From Hyphomicrobiales bacterium (lineage in GTDB: Bacteria > Pseudomonadota > Alphaproteobacteria > Rhizobiales > Rhizobiaceae): a DNA stretch of 64,000 bases. The translations under genes and the position numbers were made by a program. The stretch lies in the NCBI GenBank assembly GCA_021775415.1, contig JAJFHV010000006.1, positions 84,858 to 148,857 on the forward strand. Direction: 5' to 3'. How positions within the stretch are numbered: position 1 is the first letter of the stretch; every line of letters begins with the position of its first letter. This document shows, in pieces, positions 10,325 to 20,138 of the stretch. The notes beneath the pieces are model-generated. The model saw only the letters and a program-made list of their open reading frames with translations. It was not told the origin of the DNA and ran no database searches.

Positions 10325-10529
10325 ATTGAAAATTTCGGAACCATTATCGATCATAGCCTGCAAGGCCTGATGATTGATAGAATTTGAAGATACGCATTAT
10401 TTCAACTGGTTAGCACCTCAGCACAGCAGTTAATGTTCAATCAACCATGTTCGAAAAATGCCGCCTATCATAACCAGATCAAAACACTTCCCCGCTACAA
10501 CGACCTCGATGGGGTAGAGGAGCAGGGAA

Positions 10530-12821
10530 TTGGGCACCAATTTCAAGAGTTATTTGAATGATGTTCGCCGTGATCATATGGTCCGGTACTACGAAGATCA
10601 TGCGGCATATTTTTATGGAAAGATAAGCGCATCGTCTGGCGCTCTGGTCACGTATTTCATGACCGGGCAGTTTGTTTTCCTGGTTTCATCAATCTGCATG
10701 ATCGCAATCATGCTGGCTGATGTGGGTAACATCCGTTCATATCAGGGCATTGCAACGGACAAGGACAAAAGTTTCTTCTCCTGGGAACATCACTACACGT
10801 TTCTTTCAACGGCATTCATGTTGATACTCGGCGTTTGGTGCTTTTTTTGCTTCACTCTTACCTCAAATCCCTTCATTCACCTGCTTAGCGTTGCGATATC
10901 ACTCGGCAATGTCTTGAGCCTCATCTGCCGGAATTTTTCAAATCAGCGTATCTTGACACTCCAACTGTTAGCAGTTGCGGTACCTATGCTTATCGGAATT
11001 CTTCATTATGGCGACTACCGCAGCATGATCTTGTTGGCATTTTTTCTGCCGCTTTTTGCCAGCGTACGGGATATTTCACAGCGCTTGCGTGATCTGTTCC
11101 GTAGTGCAGAACAACAGTCCGATGCCAAGCATGCATTCAGCGAACAACTCAACACAGCCCTGGGAAGTATGTCTCATGGACTGATGATGTTTGACGATGA
11201 CATGCGCATCAAGGTGATCAATACACCGGCATTGAATATTCTGGGAATTCACAAGGATACAAATTGCCAGGATCAAACCCTTGATGAAATCTCGCAGTTT
11301 GTTGACATGGATTCACCGACATCAAACAAAGTCCGAATTATGTCAGACGCACTTACGGAGCGACTCAATTCAGCCAACCGTGACAAGATTTTCAAGCTTT
11401 CAGACGACCAGTTTGTTGAAATTACGCTTCAGATGCGCAACGAAGGTGGTTGCGTTATGGTAATTGAAGAAGTCAGCGAACGCATCCGCTACCAATCCAA
11501 AATTGACCAACTCGCACGATTTGATGAACTGACCGGCCTCTACAACCGTAGATTTTTCCGCGACCAGGCAAACCAATCGCTCAAAAACCGGAAAGAAAAA
11601 AATGCTGCCGCAATAATGTTTTTCGATCTGGATGATTTTAAACGGGTTAACGACAATTTGGGACATCAGGCTGGAGACTTCATTTTGACCTCTGTGGCAG
11701 AGCGCTTGAATGAACTTCTGCCAGATTCCGCCTTCGCCGGTAGATATGGTGGCGACGAATTTGTTGTGTTTGTCGATGCAAAAGATTGCCCCGATGGATT
11801 TGATGCTCTTGCAGACGCGATTGTAAAAACCATTCCCAAGGACGTGAAGTTTAAAAACCAACAGCTGCGCTTTGGTGTGAGCCTGGGCATTGCCAAATTT
11901 CCGGAAGACGGCAATTCCATAGACCGGCTCTTGAAGCTTGGAGATTTGGCTCTGTATCACTCCAAAAGTGAGGGCAAGAATTGCTATAGCCACTTCACTC
12001 CCGAGCTGGAAGAGAGTCTGCAAAAGCGAATTATCATCGAGGAAGACCTCATAGGCGCAATTCGCAACCAGGAATTTGAATTGTATTTCCAGCCAATCGT
12101 GCGAATGGACAACGGAAAAACGGAATTGTTTGAGGCACTTGTACGTTGGCGTCACGATATTCATGGTGGAATCTCGCCAGCAGACTTTATCCCGATTGCC
12201 GAAGATCTGGGACTGATACGCGAAATTGGCCAGTGGACATTGCACGAAGCATGCAAGCAATGCAGCCGCTGGCCGGATAATGTCAGCGTTTCTGTAAATA
12301 TGTCGGCAGTACAATTTCAGGTCGATTCCATTACCAGCTCAATCAAAAATGCGCTGGAACAATCGGGGCTTGATCCAAAACGCCTTGAAATCGAAATAAC
12401 AGAGACGGCTGTTCTTAGTGACATGACCCACGCGGCCGTGGTGCTTGATGAATTGAGCGAACTGGGTGTGCGAATATCGCTGGACGACTTTGGTACAGGC
12501 TATTCGAGTTTGAGCTACCTGCACAAATTACCCCTCGACAAACTGAAAATCGACAAGTCGTTTGTAGACGATCTGGATAACAGTCAACGCTCAAGAACTC
12601 TGCTGAACGGCATCGCTGCACTCGGCAAAGCGCTGGAACTGAAAATCGTGGTTGAGGGAATTGAAACCAAGACCCAGTACGATCTGCTACATGACAACTA
12701 CGATGTCGATCTTGCACAGGGCTTCTACTTCTCAAAACCCATGCCTGCCTCCCACGCGCTGAAATTTATTCAGCTCAATTCAGTGGCTGCATATCCGCCA
12801 CCTAAAGCAAAAGTTGCCTAG
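10530..12821 (+). CDS. Membrane GGDEF-EAL protein (cyclic di-GMP turnover)
   Basis: A 763-residue protein. Residues 35-190 contain about five or six membrane segments; a PAS-like region follows (about 205-325), then a GGDEF domain (about 335-495) and an EAL domain (about 510-755). The GGDEF signature is intact (RYGGDEFVVF) but the inhibitory I-site RxxD is absent, since the residues before it read LLPDSAFAG. The EAL catalytic motifs EALVRW, NMS, ITET, DDFGTG and VVEGIET are all present, so both activities are possible. The start is TTG at 10530, preceded by AGGAGCAGG; the first ATG is 17 codons later with no Shine-Dalgarno. It is monocistronic, with 205 bp of non-coding DNA upstream. Confidence 0.93.
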   Translation: MGTNFKSYLNDVRRDHMVRYYEDHAAYFYGKISASSGALVTYFMTGQFVFLVSSICMIAIMLADVGNIRSYQGIATDKDKSFFSWEHHYTFLSTAFMLILGVWCFFCFTLTSNPFIHLLSVAISLGNVLSLICRNFSNQRILTLQLLAVAVPMLIGILHYGDYRSMILLAFFLPLFASVRDISQRLRDLFRSAEQQSDAKHAFSEQLNTALGSMSHGLMMFDDDMRIKVINTPALNILGIHKDTNCQDQTLDEISQFVDMDSPTSNKVRIMSDALTERLNSANRDKIFKLSDDQFVEITLQMRNEGGCVMVIEEVSERIRYQSKIDQLARFDELTGLYNRRFFRDQANQSLKNRKEKNAAAIMFFDLDDFKRVNDNLGHQAGDFILTSVAERLNELLPDSAFAGRYGGDEFVVFVDAKDCPDGFDALADAIVKTIPKDVKFKNQQLRFGVSLGIAKFPEDGNSIDRLLKLGDLALYHSKSEGKNCYSHFTPELEESLQKRIIIEEDLIGAIRNQEFELYFQPIVRMDNGKTELFEALVRWRHDIHGGISPADFIPIAEDLGLIREIGQWTLHEACKQCSRWPDNVSVSVNMSAVQFQVDSITSSIKNALEQSGLDPKRLEIEITETAVLSDMTHAAVVLDELSELGVRISLDDFGTGYSSLSYLHKLPLDKLKIDKSFVDDLDNSQRSRTLLNGIAALGKALELKIVVEGIETKTQYDLLHDNYDVDLAQGFYFSKPMPASHALKFIQLNSVAAYPPPKAKVA

Positions 12822-12985
12822 AAATAACAATTCAACCCGACGGCAATTCCAATCCCCGGTTGATTAATCTTCTCAAAATTTGTGCATTCAGTTTATCCTG
12901 ATCTTGCGGTATGGAGCGTTCAACTCCATGCTGTTAATGATTACGGTTATCAGCTCATCCGCTGCCGAAAACAGGATAAACGATA

Positions 12986-14593
12986 ATGTCGAATTCAATC
13001 ACATGTGGCGAAGCAGCAATCAGGCTACTCGCAAAATACGGTGTGGATACCGTGTTCGGTATACCAGGCGTTCACACGCTGGATTTTTGCCGTGGATTGA
13101 ACAAGGGCGAGGTCAGGCATGTTCAGGCACGCAATGAGCAAGGCGCCGGCTTCATGGCTGAAGGTTTCGCACGGGCAACCGGCAAGCCCGGTGTTGCGCT
13201 GGTGATTTCAGGACCGGGTGTAACGAATGCAACGACTGCACTCGGGCAATGCTACGCAGATTCGATTCCCATGCTGTTGTTGTCAGCTGAAACGCCGTCC
13301 AATTCACTTGGAAAAGGTTGGGGTGAATTGCATGAAATCACCGAACAACGCGCGGTTACTGCTCCACTTACAGCCTTGAGCGCCGTTGCACTTGAAGCTT
13401 CTGAAGTGCCGAAGCTCTTTGCAAGGGCATTTGCGATTTTTGCCAGCAAGCGCCCAAGACCGGTTCATATTTCAATCCCGATTGATGTGCTTGCCGAGAT
13501 GGTTGAAGACGATTGGCAGGCAGAAACGCTTCCGTCCAGGCCGGAACCCGAACAAGATCAAATTGAAGCCGCTGCCGCAATGCTGGCTGAAGCAAAACAG
13601 CCATTGATTATGGTAGGTGGAGGCTCTGTAGATGTCGGTGATGAACTTACCAAACTCGCTGAAAAACTCGGTTCAATCGTCGTTTCAAGCACAACCGGCA
13701 AGGGTGTCATGCCAGACGATCACCCGCTTGCACTTGGCGGTGGCGTCACCCGGGCAGAGGTACACGACAACATTTCACGCTCTGATTGTGTCATTGCAAT
13801 TGGAACAGAACTATCCCAGCCCGACAGCTTCAATTCGCATCTTAAATTCAACGGCAAACTCATCCGGGTCGACATAGACCCAGGCAAGATTAACGATCTG
13901 CATCCGGCAGATCTTGGAATTGTCGCGGATGCATCCCAATCCATATCCGGGATATTAAAAGAACTTGACGGCCACGACGGCAACGCCAAGCGATTGGCGG
14001 CTATTGATATCGCCAGCGATATACGCACATCGCTAATCAAGGATGTGAGCCCGGTTGAAGCACAGCACATCAAGCTGCTCGCCATGCTGCGCGATTGCAC
14101 ACCACCAGAAACGATATTCTCTGGCGACGCCTGTCAGATCATCTACACCGGCGCATTTGCCATGCCGGTCATGAAACCAAGACAATGGTTTTTCCCCTCC
14201 GGCTACTGCGCCTTGGGTAACGCCCTGCCAAATGCAATCGGCGCAAAAACCGCGCTCCCTGACACGCCGGTAATTGCCATCGCGGGGGATGGCGGGTTCA
14301 TGTTCACCGTGCAAGAGCTGATGGTTGGAGCAGAGCTGAAGATGCCGCTTCCCATCATCATCTGGCAAAATGGCGGCTACAAACAAATCCGCGATGATAT
14401 GGACCACAATCAAATTGACCGTGTGGGGGTAGAAGGGATCAACCCGGACTTCCTGATGCTGGCCAGGGCCTGCAAATGTGAGTCAGTTAAGCCCACAGGC
14501 ATTGCTTCCTTCAAGGATGAAGTTACTGCAGCACTTTCACGGAACAAGCCGACCCTGATCCTCGTCAACGAAGGCTCCAATTGGCTGAAATGA
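12986..14593 (+). CDS. ThDP-dependent decarboxylase of the AruI (5-guanidino-2-oxopentanoate decarboxylase) type
   Basis: A 535-residue acetolactate-synthase-like enzyme. The N-terminal segment [19 protein letters not shown] and the catalytic Glu51 ([13 protein letters not shown]) are typical of ThDP decarboxylases. The ThDP-Mg motif [11 protein letters not shown] is near residue 433, with the Asn of WQNGG completing it. The opening residues and the [11 protein letters not shown] stretch are closest in my memory to AruI, which decarboxylates the 2-keto acid of arginine in the arginine transaminase pathway; no aruH or downstream genes are visible here, so a different 2-oxo acid is possible. 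AGGA lies 9 nt before the ATG. The next gene, an ABM-domain protein, follows 31 bp later on the same strand. Confidence 0.82.
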   Translation: MSNSITCGEAAIRLLAKYGVDTVFGIPGVHTLDFCRGLNKGEVRHVQARNEQGAGFMAEGFARATGKPGVALVISGPGVTNATTALGQCYADSIPMLLLSAETPSNSLGKGWGELHEITEQRAVTAPLTALSAVALEASEVPKLFARAFAIFASKRPRPVHISIPIDVLAEMVEDDWQAETLPSRPEPEQDQIEAAAAMLAEAKQPLIMVGGGSVDVGDELTKLAEKLGSIVVSSTTGKGVMPDDHPLALGGGVTRAEVHDNISRSDCVIAIGTELSQPDSFNSHLKFNGKLIRVDIDPGKINDLHPADLGIVADASQSISGILKELDGHDGNAKRLAAIDIASDIRTSLIKDVSPVEAQHIKLLAMLRDCTPPETIFSGDACQIIYTGAFAMPVMKPRQWFFPSGYCALGNALPNAIGAKTALPDTPVIAIAGDGGFMFTVQELMVGAELKMPLPIIIWQNGGYKQIRDDMDHNQIDRVGVEGINPDFLMLARACKCESVKPTGIASFKDEVTAALSRNKPTLILVNEGSNWLK

Positions 14594-14624
14594 GCACCAA
14601 GACACAACCCTGATTGGATATTCA

Positions 14625-14915
14625 ATGTCTGGAAAAGTGCATCTCAAAGGCCATATCGATGTGCCGGAAAATCGTTTGGCGGCCGTCGAGGCCGCATTGC
14701 CGGAACACACCGCACTTACCCGTGCTGAACAAGGCTGCACCAGCTTCAATGTAGACCCCTGCCCAGACGTGCCCGGACGATTTCTGGTTGCCGAGACATT
14801 TAACAATCAGCAGGCATTCGACGCGCATCAAGAGCGAACAAAAGCTTCGATTTGGGCGGAGGTCACTAAAAATATTCCCCGCGAATATTCAATTGAGCTG
14901 GAAGACCCAGACTAA
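14625..14915 (+). CDS. ABM-domain (quinol monooxygenase-like) small protein
   Basis: A 96-residue protein with the dimeric alpha-beta barrel (antibiotic biosynthesis monooxygenase) signature: a hydrophobic strand at the start, the helix around AAVEAALPEHTALTRAEQG, the strand CTSFNVD and the segment FLVAETFNNQQAFDAHQ. Members are cofactor-free quinol oxygenases, haem-degrading proteins or small ligand-binding proteins. It is likely co-transcribed with the AruI-like gene. Its role with that enzyme is unknown. Confidence 0.8.
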   Translation: MSGKVHLKGHIDVPENRLAAVEAALPEHTALTRAEQGCTSFNVDPCPDVPGRFLVAETFNNQQAFDAHQERTKASIWAEVTKNIPREYSIELEDPD

Positions 14916-15094
14916 GAAATTTCAGCAGCAATCAATTTTATCTGCACTATCAATGAATTGCCCCGGCAGCTTCACGGAACCAATGGCACCGGAGGATAAC
15001 TCCCGATTCAGGTTGGTTTTTGTCCCAAAATATGACACTTTTGTCACAAGGCCTCAAAGAATGGGCCATGCGACAGGCAGGATTGGACAGATAA

Positions 15095-16006
15095 ATGAAA
15101 AAGCTAGCTTTTGCGGCCGCTGCCTTGATGGCAGTGCCTGCGGTTATCAATGAAGCAAACGCGACTTGTGCTCCGGGTGAGCCCTTCGTGAGCCCAACCG
15201 GCAGATCTGAACTCTTCGACACCACCGCAGTTGGTGGCTTCGTAGGAACTCGTTTTGGTGGAGACATTGAGGAGAATCCTTTCACCCGCGGTGGCTATCT
15301 TACCGTTGGGCGCAGGTGGGGAGGCGATTTAATAATTCAGGCCAACCTTTGGGGTAGCGTTACCGATGTTGAAGACACGGAAGTAACGGACTTCGGCTTT
15401 AGTCTCCAGGGTGGGACAAAAGACCCAACAATGGGTGGCCATTTTGTGGAAGCGGGATTTGACCGCATGCTGGTCGACGAGCCCTTCGGCAGCGATACCC
15501 GTGATACGTTGTATGCGGGATTGCGGGGTGAGTGCTATACACAGGACTATACCTTTAGAGGCGCAGCCGGATTCGCATCCCTGGATACCGACAATTTCCA
15601 GGCCGAAGCGGGTTACTACAGTGGCCTCTTGAGCACATACTTGAATCCTGACCTGCGCTGGAATATTGGTTTCGATGCTGCGCGGGTGTGGGATGAAGAC
15701 GAGGGTCTTGGTGCCTTTCGTTTCAGTTTGGGAATCGACTGGAAGCCAGATACTCAAATTCAATTCTTTAATTCCGAGCCTTTCACCCATACCGGAGTAC
15801 AAACTGTCTATGGTGTGTACGTAGGCACCAACAGGGTTAACTATGTGAACCCAAACCAGGACAGCGTGGATTTTTATGATGTTGGGGTCAAAGTCAGGTT
15901 TATAGCTACAGGCGACATCGGCCCATCGGTATCGCTTCAAGAAATTGATGTCCGCGGAATATATCTTGATCCGGTTCCACAGGCGCTAAAAATAGCTACC
16001 TGGTAA
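15095..16006 (+). CDS. Secreted, probably outer-membrane beta-barrel protein of unknown function
   Basis: A 303-residue protein with a clear signal peptide (MKKLAFAAAALMAVPAVINEANA, cleavage near residue 23). The mature part is rich in Gly, Asp and aromatic residues, has no hydrophobic helices, and shows repeated alternating-hydrophobic strands (for example LIIQANLWGSV and FRFSLGIDW). That pattern suggests a beta-barrel. Two cysteines occur in the mature protein, near residues 25 and 148. I do not recognise a named family. It is flanked by 179 bp and 145 bp of non-coding DNA, so it is probably monocistronic. Confidence 0.65.
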   Translation: MKKLAFAAAALMAVPAVINEANATCAPGEPFVSPTGRSELFDTTAVGGFVGTRFGGDIEENPFTRGGYLTVGRRWGGDLIIQANLWGSVTDVEDTEVTDFGFSLQGGTKDPTMGGHFVEAGFDRMLVDEPFGSDTRDTLYAGLRGECYTQDYTFRGAAGFASLDTDNFQAEAGYYSGLLSTYLNPDLRWNIGFDAARVWDEDEGLGAFRFSLGIDWKPDTQIQFFNSEPFTHTGVQTVYGVYVGTNRVNYVNPNQDSVDFYDVGVKVRFIATGDIGPSVSLQEIDVRGIYLDPVPQALKIATW

Positions 16007-16022
16007 TGGTTTGAAAATAACG

Positions 16023-16045
16023 GATGGGCGGGGAATTCGCCCGTC
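16023..16045 (+). terminator. Possible hairpin terminator after the secreted protein gene
   Basis: GATGGGCG-GGGAATT-CGCCCGTC forms an 8-bp stem (one T-G wobble) 17 bp after the stop at 16006. The downstream sequence has only short T clusters, so this is a weak prediction. Confidence 0.35.
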
Positions 16046-16151
16046 AATTCTTCTGCCCGGTTGACGTAAACGAAAAAAGTAGGAACAGCGCATTCCGATC
16101 ATGCAAATTGCAGATATCCGCGAGCGACTATAAGATCGAGCGCGGAAGAGT

Positions 16152-17309
16152 ATGATGAAGTTGCTTCAACGCCTGATCCTCGCCTATGCGCGATTCCTGT
16201 TTCTACCAATCCTTCAGCTTGTAACGCTTACATCGTTTCTTGCTGGCGGTAACTGGCTTTGGGCAGGTGTCGCGGCTTACTTACTCGTCGCCATAGTGTC
16301 GGATGAAATTGGTGGCGACACCACCATCACTGACAAGGATGAGGCCTCTTTCTTCCATGATGGCTTGCTGTATCTGAGCGTCATATTGATGACTGTTGAG
16401 ATGTTTGTGCTGGCCTGGTTTGCAGGGAGTTCGGATTTTCTGAACCTCGGTGCACTCGCGAACACTGGTTTTGGAGTCGATTTGTTTTTGGCGCGCGAGG
16501 CAACAAATACGTTGGCACTGGTTGGGGCGGTCTTGTCGGTCGGTGTAAACCTCGCAGGCGCAGCTGGTGGCGCCGGACATGAACTGATGCACCGCGTCAA
16601 CTCAAGAGTTGAATTTGCTGCCGGTCAATGGGTGCTGGCCCTGTGCGCTTATTCTTCCTTCATGATTGAACATGTTTATGGGCACCATCGAAATGTTGGT
16701 CTGGCGCGTGATTGTGGAACGGCCTGGCGAGGGATGAGCCTCTGGCGACACATCCTGCGCTCATTTACACGGTGCCACCTAAACGCACCGAGATATGAAA
16801 ACGACCGGCTTTCCCGCAAAGGTCATAACTGGTTGCATTACAAAAACCGTGCATTACAGGGACACCTGATGGCAGGATTTATTGGCTTGGTTTTTTATGC
16901 CTCTGCCGGCTGGCCTGGCGTGGTTGCATTCGCGGGTTCGGCGATTGTCGCCATCTTCATCATCGAAGCGTTCAGTTATCTGGGGCACTACGGATTGGTT
17001 CGAGCACCTGGCAAATCCATTCATCCGCGTCATTCGTGGAATTCATATAGCGGAGTTCTAACCGGTTTGTTGTTCAATCTGCCACGCCATTCCAGTCACC
17101 ATGCTTCAGCCAATCGTCGCTATTGGCAGCTTGAGCAGGAAGCTGATGCACCAGTGATGCCGTATGGTGTCTCCGCAATGGCATTAATCGCAATGGTCCC
17201 TTCCCTGTATTATCGGGTGGTTGGTGCCTCGCTTGAGGATTGGGACAATAGGCTGGCCACCCAGGAAGAACGGCAACTCATCCCCGAGCAGACAAAACGC
17301 ATTACTTAG
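16152..17309 (+). CDS. AlkB-type membrane di-iron hydroxylase (alkane 1-monooxygenase-like)
   Basis: A 385-residue integral membrane fatty-acid-desaturase-superfamily enzyme with the AlkB histidine boxes: HELMH (143-147), EHVYGHHRNVG (from 173), SYLGHYGL (275-282) and RHSSHH (312-317). Together these ligate the di-iron centre used to hydroxylate terminal methyl groups of alkanes or related hydrophobic substrates. Four to six membrane helices are visible. There is no rubredoxin gene nearby, so the electron donor must be elsewhere. Two adjacent ATGs (16152, 16155) are possible starts after GGAAGAG. The stop overlaps the convergent KAS III-like gene by 4 bp. The substrate may be a fatty acyl or xenobiotic chain rather than an alkane. 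Confidence 0.85.
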   Translation: MMKLLQRLILAYARFLFLPILQLVTLTSFLAGGNWLWAGVAAYLLVAIVSDEIGGDTTITDKDEASFFHDGLLYLSVILMTVEMFVLAWFAGSSDFLNLGALANTGFGVDLFLAREATNTLALVGAVLSVGVNLAGAAGGAGHELMHRVNSRVEFAAGQWVLALCAYSSFMIEHVYGHHRNVGLARDCGTAWRGMSLWRHILRSFTRCHLNAPRYENDRLSRKGHNWLHYKNRALQGHLMAGFIGLVFYASAGWPGVVAFAGSAIVAIFIIEAFSYLGHYGLVRAPGKSIHPRHSWNSYSGVLTGLLFNLPRHSSHHASANRRYWQLEQEADAPVMPYGVSAMALIAMVPSLYYRVVGASLEDWDNRLATQEERQLIPEQTKRIT

Positions 17310-18340
17310 TATTCAAAAATTGCCCCAACCGTGGAAATCCCTGCGGCAGCGGTTGCCAGGAACACACGGTCCCCCCGATTGATCCGGCCATCAGATGTTG
17401 CCAGACTGAGACCTAACGGTATTGAGGATGCGACGGTGTTGCCAAATTCCCGGAAAGTCAAAATAAGCTCGCCAGCCGGTATCTTCGAAATTTTCAGGAA
17501 TGCCTCAATGCTGGCTTCCGCTCCCGCATGGGCAACGAAACAGTCGGCATCCCCATCTTCAAAAAAACCAGCTTCACGCGCGGATTCTACACCACATTTC
17601 AAACCGTACTTCGTCAGCTCGCCTGAATCTGTTTGAAACTTCAATCGGTCGTGCGTGTTCAATCCAAGTTCCTCATATCGGTCCGTTTCAACAATCGGAA
17701 GGACAGCGTATTTTCCATACTGACCATAGGTTTTGGTATGGAATTTGAATCGGTTCGTCTCTTCCGCTCCAACGACCATCGCAGTCGCTGCTTCGCCCAG
17801 GGTAAATGAGGAGCACAATTTGTCGATTGTCTCAGCAGAGCGGACCTCCCAGGCATTGCAGTCATTGTAAAACCCGGTCTCGTTCGTCAAAATCAATCCG
17901 CAACCCGATGCCCTGCCCGAAAAAAAGCTGTCTGCAACTTGCAACGCACGCGCCCAGCTCGCACAGGCATCAATCACATCAAAACAGGTCGCATTAAATG
18001 CACCCAGCGCATTTTGAGCCACCGAAGCACTTGAAGGTACCAGATATCTACGCGTGACACCGCCAAACAGGATAAATTCCAGATCATTCGCCGTGATGCC
18101 GGCTTTGTCCAGCGCCCGCTCAGCGGCATCGACCACCAAATCCAGCGGCTGTTCCTTGTCAAATATTATGTGCCGGGTTTGCGCATTTGCAGCCTCGAAA
18201 GTCGACTGGATCACCCCGGAGACGAAAGATAATTCTTCGGATGACAAATGTTCGCGGCTTGCATGAGCCATGCGATCAATCGATTCCGGATTGGTAACAA
18301 CTGTCTCTGGAACCGTATGTTCAACTGAAAGAATTTTCAA
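17306..18340 (-). CDS. KAS III-family beta-ketoacyl synthase
   Basis: A 344-residue thiolase-fold enzyme with the KAS III catalytic triad: Cys126 (DACASW), His271 (VAHAGAEA) and Asn301 (REFGNTVASS). It should perform Claisen condensation of acyl-CoA/acyl-ACP substrates. The sequence is far from housekeeping FabH, and an OleA-like or secondary-metabolite role is possible. The start appears to be TTG at 18340 with AGGGG 9 nt upstream. It is convergent with the AlkB-like gene, overlapping by 4 bp at the stops. No acyl carrier protein or olefin genes lie next to it. Confidence 0.85.
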   Translation of the reverse strand: MKILSVEHTVPETVVTNPESIDRMAHASREHLSSEELSFVSGVIQSTFEAANAQTRHIIFDKEQPLDLVVDAAERALDKAGITANDLEFILFGGVTRRYLVPSSASVAQNALGAFNATCFDVIDACASWARALQVADSFFSGRASGCGLILTNETGFYNDCNAWEVRSAETIDKLCSSFTLGEAATAMVVGAEETNRFKFHTKTYGQYGKYAVLPIVETDRYEELGLNTHDRLKFQTDSGELTKYGLKCGVESAREAGFFEDGDADCFVAHAGAEASIEAFLKISKIPAGELILTFREFGNTVASSIPLGLSLATSDGRINRGDRVFLATAAAGISTVGAIFEY

Positions 18341-18495
18341 CGACGCTTACCCCTGGCCAAGTTGATTACAACATAACAAACCAGCGGCTGTGATACCATC
18401 AGCTAAAACCAGCCATTCACAAAATCGCCATTGGATGTGAGTTTACTCTTGGGAAGTAGGCCCCACATATTGGAGTTCATTACAGGAGCAATTTT

Positions 18496-19080
18496 GTGAA
18501 TGGTAATTTCACACTCACCCAAATGTCACACAACTCCCCTTCTGCTGGGTCGAAACACAATAAATTTAGAACCTTCGCTTTGGCCATAGCAACGGTAAGC
18601 ATGATGGCTTCGACCGCAAAGGCGCAGGAAGCTCGATCCAGCCTTCTTAATCAAAGTGGCACCCAAATCGGTGAGGCGCACTACAAGCAAGGCACCAGAG
18701 GTGTCGTTATCCACATCAAGGCTTCGGGTTTGTCAGCCGGACGCCATGGCATGCACTTTCACAATGTCGGCGCGTGTGATGGTGAAACGAAATTCAAATC
18801 CGCCAAAGGGCATATTGCTCCGTCAAACGCGCCGCACGGCTACCTTCATCCCGAAGGTCCCCATGAAGGTAATCTACCTAACCTGATTGTTAGTGCAGAT
18901 GGTACGGCGGAGGTTGAAATCTACTCAACCATGGTATCTGTCAGGGATGGGCCAGCTGCGTTGCTGGACCCGGATGGTTCGGCGCTGGTTATCCACGAAA
19001 ATCCGGATGATCACATGACGCAACCAATCGGCGGCGCAGGAGGCAGGGTTGCTTGCGGAGTTGTTGAAGCAACAAACTGA
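18496..19080 (+). CDS. sodC: Periplasmic Cu/Zn superoxide dismutase
   Basis: A 194-residue exported superoxide dismutase that disproportionates superoxide. Metal ligands are visible: His87 and His89 (GMHFHNVG), His106, His114 and His123 (HEGNLPNL), and His167 (ALVIHENPDD). The disulfide cysteines are Cys94 and Cys187, and the C-terminal GGAGGRVACGVV is characteristic. The start is GTG at 18496 with AGGAG upstream. The signal peptide has an unusually long N-region (about 24 residues) before the hydrophobic stretch and an AKA cleavage site near 43. It is a single gene, convergent with mcl. Confidence 0.93.
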   Translation: MNGNFTLTQMSHNSPSAGSKHNKFRTFALAIATVSMMASTAKAQEARSSLLNQSGTQIGEAHYKQGTRGVVIHIKASGLSAGRHGMHFHNVGACDGETKFKSAKGHIAPSNAPHGYLHPEGPHEGNLPNLIVSADGTAEVEIYSTMVSVRDGPAALLDPDGSALVIHENPDDHMTQPIGGAGGRVACGVVEATN

Positions 19081-19086
19081 CCAAGA

Positions 19087-19117
19087 TTTGCGCGGCATAT
19101 CTGCTATACCGCGCAAA
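19087..19117. terminator. Bidirectional hairpin between sodC and mcl
   Basis: TTTGCGCGG and CCGCGCAAA form a perfect 9-bp stem around a 13-nt loop, exactly in the gap between two convergent genes. The A/T ends of the arms supply short U tracts in either direction. Probably a shared terminator. Confidence 0.6.
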
Positions 19118-19122
19118 CTCAT

Positions 19123-20100
19123 TTACCCGCCAGCAATCTGGTTGGCTTTTTCGACCAGCACTTCTGCCTGGCGGATCGATGCATAATCGATCAAACGCCC
19201 ATCAAGCGAAACAGCACCTTTGCCTTCCTTGGCAGCTTGTTCCATCGCCTCAATAATCCGCTTTGCCTTGGTAACTTCGGCGTCAGATGGGCTCATGACT
19301 TCATTAGCCAATTCAATTTGGGAAGGATGGATTGCCCATTTGCCTTCACACCCGATTACAGCGGCGCGTTTTGCAGCAGCACGATATCCGTCCGGGTCAG
19401 AAAAATCACCGAACGGTCCATCGAGCGGACGCAATCCGTTGGCTCGCGCAGCAACTACCATGCGCGAAATCGCATAGTGCCACATGTCACCCCAGTGCAC
19501 ATCACGATTGCCATCCTTGTCCGGATCAGTGAGGACCGAATAGTCTTCGTTTACACCGCCGATTACCGTCGTGCGGGCCCGGGTTGATGCGGCATAGTCC
19601 GCGACACCAAAATGCAGCGATTCATTGCGCTTGCTGGCACCAGCGATTTCCGTAACGTTCTGCATTCCAAGTGCTGTCTCGATGATGTGTTCAAACCCGA
19701 TACGTTTCTGGTAGCCCTTCGCATCTTCGATCTGCGTCACCAGCATATCGACGGCATACACATCAGCAGCAGTTCCAACCTTCGGGATCATGATAAGATC
19801 AAGGTTCGCACCTGCCTGCTCCACCACATCCACCACATCACGGTACATGAAATGCGTATCAAGGCCGTTGATGCGAACCGACACCGATTTGCCTGACCAA
19901 TCCAGATCATTGAGCGCTTCGATTATGTTCTTGCGGGCTTGCACTTTGTCGTCCGGTGCAACCGCATCTTCAAGGTCAAGAAACACAACATCAGCATCAG
20001 ATTTCGCTGCTTTTTCAAGGAGTTGCGGTTGGCTCCCCGGAACTGCCAACTCACTGCGGTTAAGCCGTGCCGGAGCTTGTTCGATTGGATGAAAACTCAT
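19123..20100 (-). CDS. mcl: L-malyl-CoA lyase (HpcH/HpaI / CitE family)
   Basis: A 325-residue TIM-barrel lyase cleaving malyl-CoA to acetyl-CoA and glyoxylate, the splitting step of the serine cycle. Family segments include RSELAVPGS at the start, DVVFLDLEDAVAPDDK (metal-binding Glu/Asp), IGFEHIIETALGM and CEGKWAIHPSQI. Its place near the serine-glyoxylate aminotransferase gene, and across from mtkAB, supports malyl-CoA lyase over citrate-lyase beta subunits. AGGA lies about 10 nt before the ATG. It lies downstream of sgaA but a strong terminator (20139-20172) separates the two, so it may have its own promoter or receive read-through. Confidence 0.9.
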   Translation of the reverse strand: MSFHPIEQAPARLNRSELAVPGSQPQLLEKAAKSDADVVFLDLEDAVAPDDKVQARKNIIEALNDLDWSGKSVSVRINGLDTHFMYRDVVDVVEQAGANLDLIMIPKVGTAADVYAVDMLVTQIEDAKGYQKRIGFEHIIETALGMQNVTEIAGASKRNESLHFGVADYAASTRARTTVIGGVNEDYSVLTDPDKDGNRDVHWGDMWHYAISRMVVAARANGLRPLDGPFGDFSDPDGYRAAAKRAAVIGCEGKWAIHPSQIELANEVMSPSDAEVTKAKRIIEAMEQAAKEGKGAVSLDGRLIDYASIRQAEVLVEKANQIAGG

Positions 20101-20138
20101 GGCGTTAGGTTCCTTGTTTTATATTTCTTTGTGACAAT

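Noticed and set aside
11400..12314. 304-codon minus-strand frame across the GGDEF-EAL gene
   Set aside because: It is an antisense shadow of the intact GGDEF-EAL coding sequence, without a ribosome site or recognisable motif.
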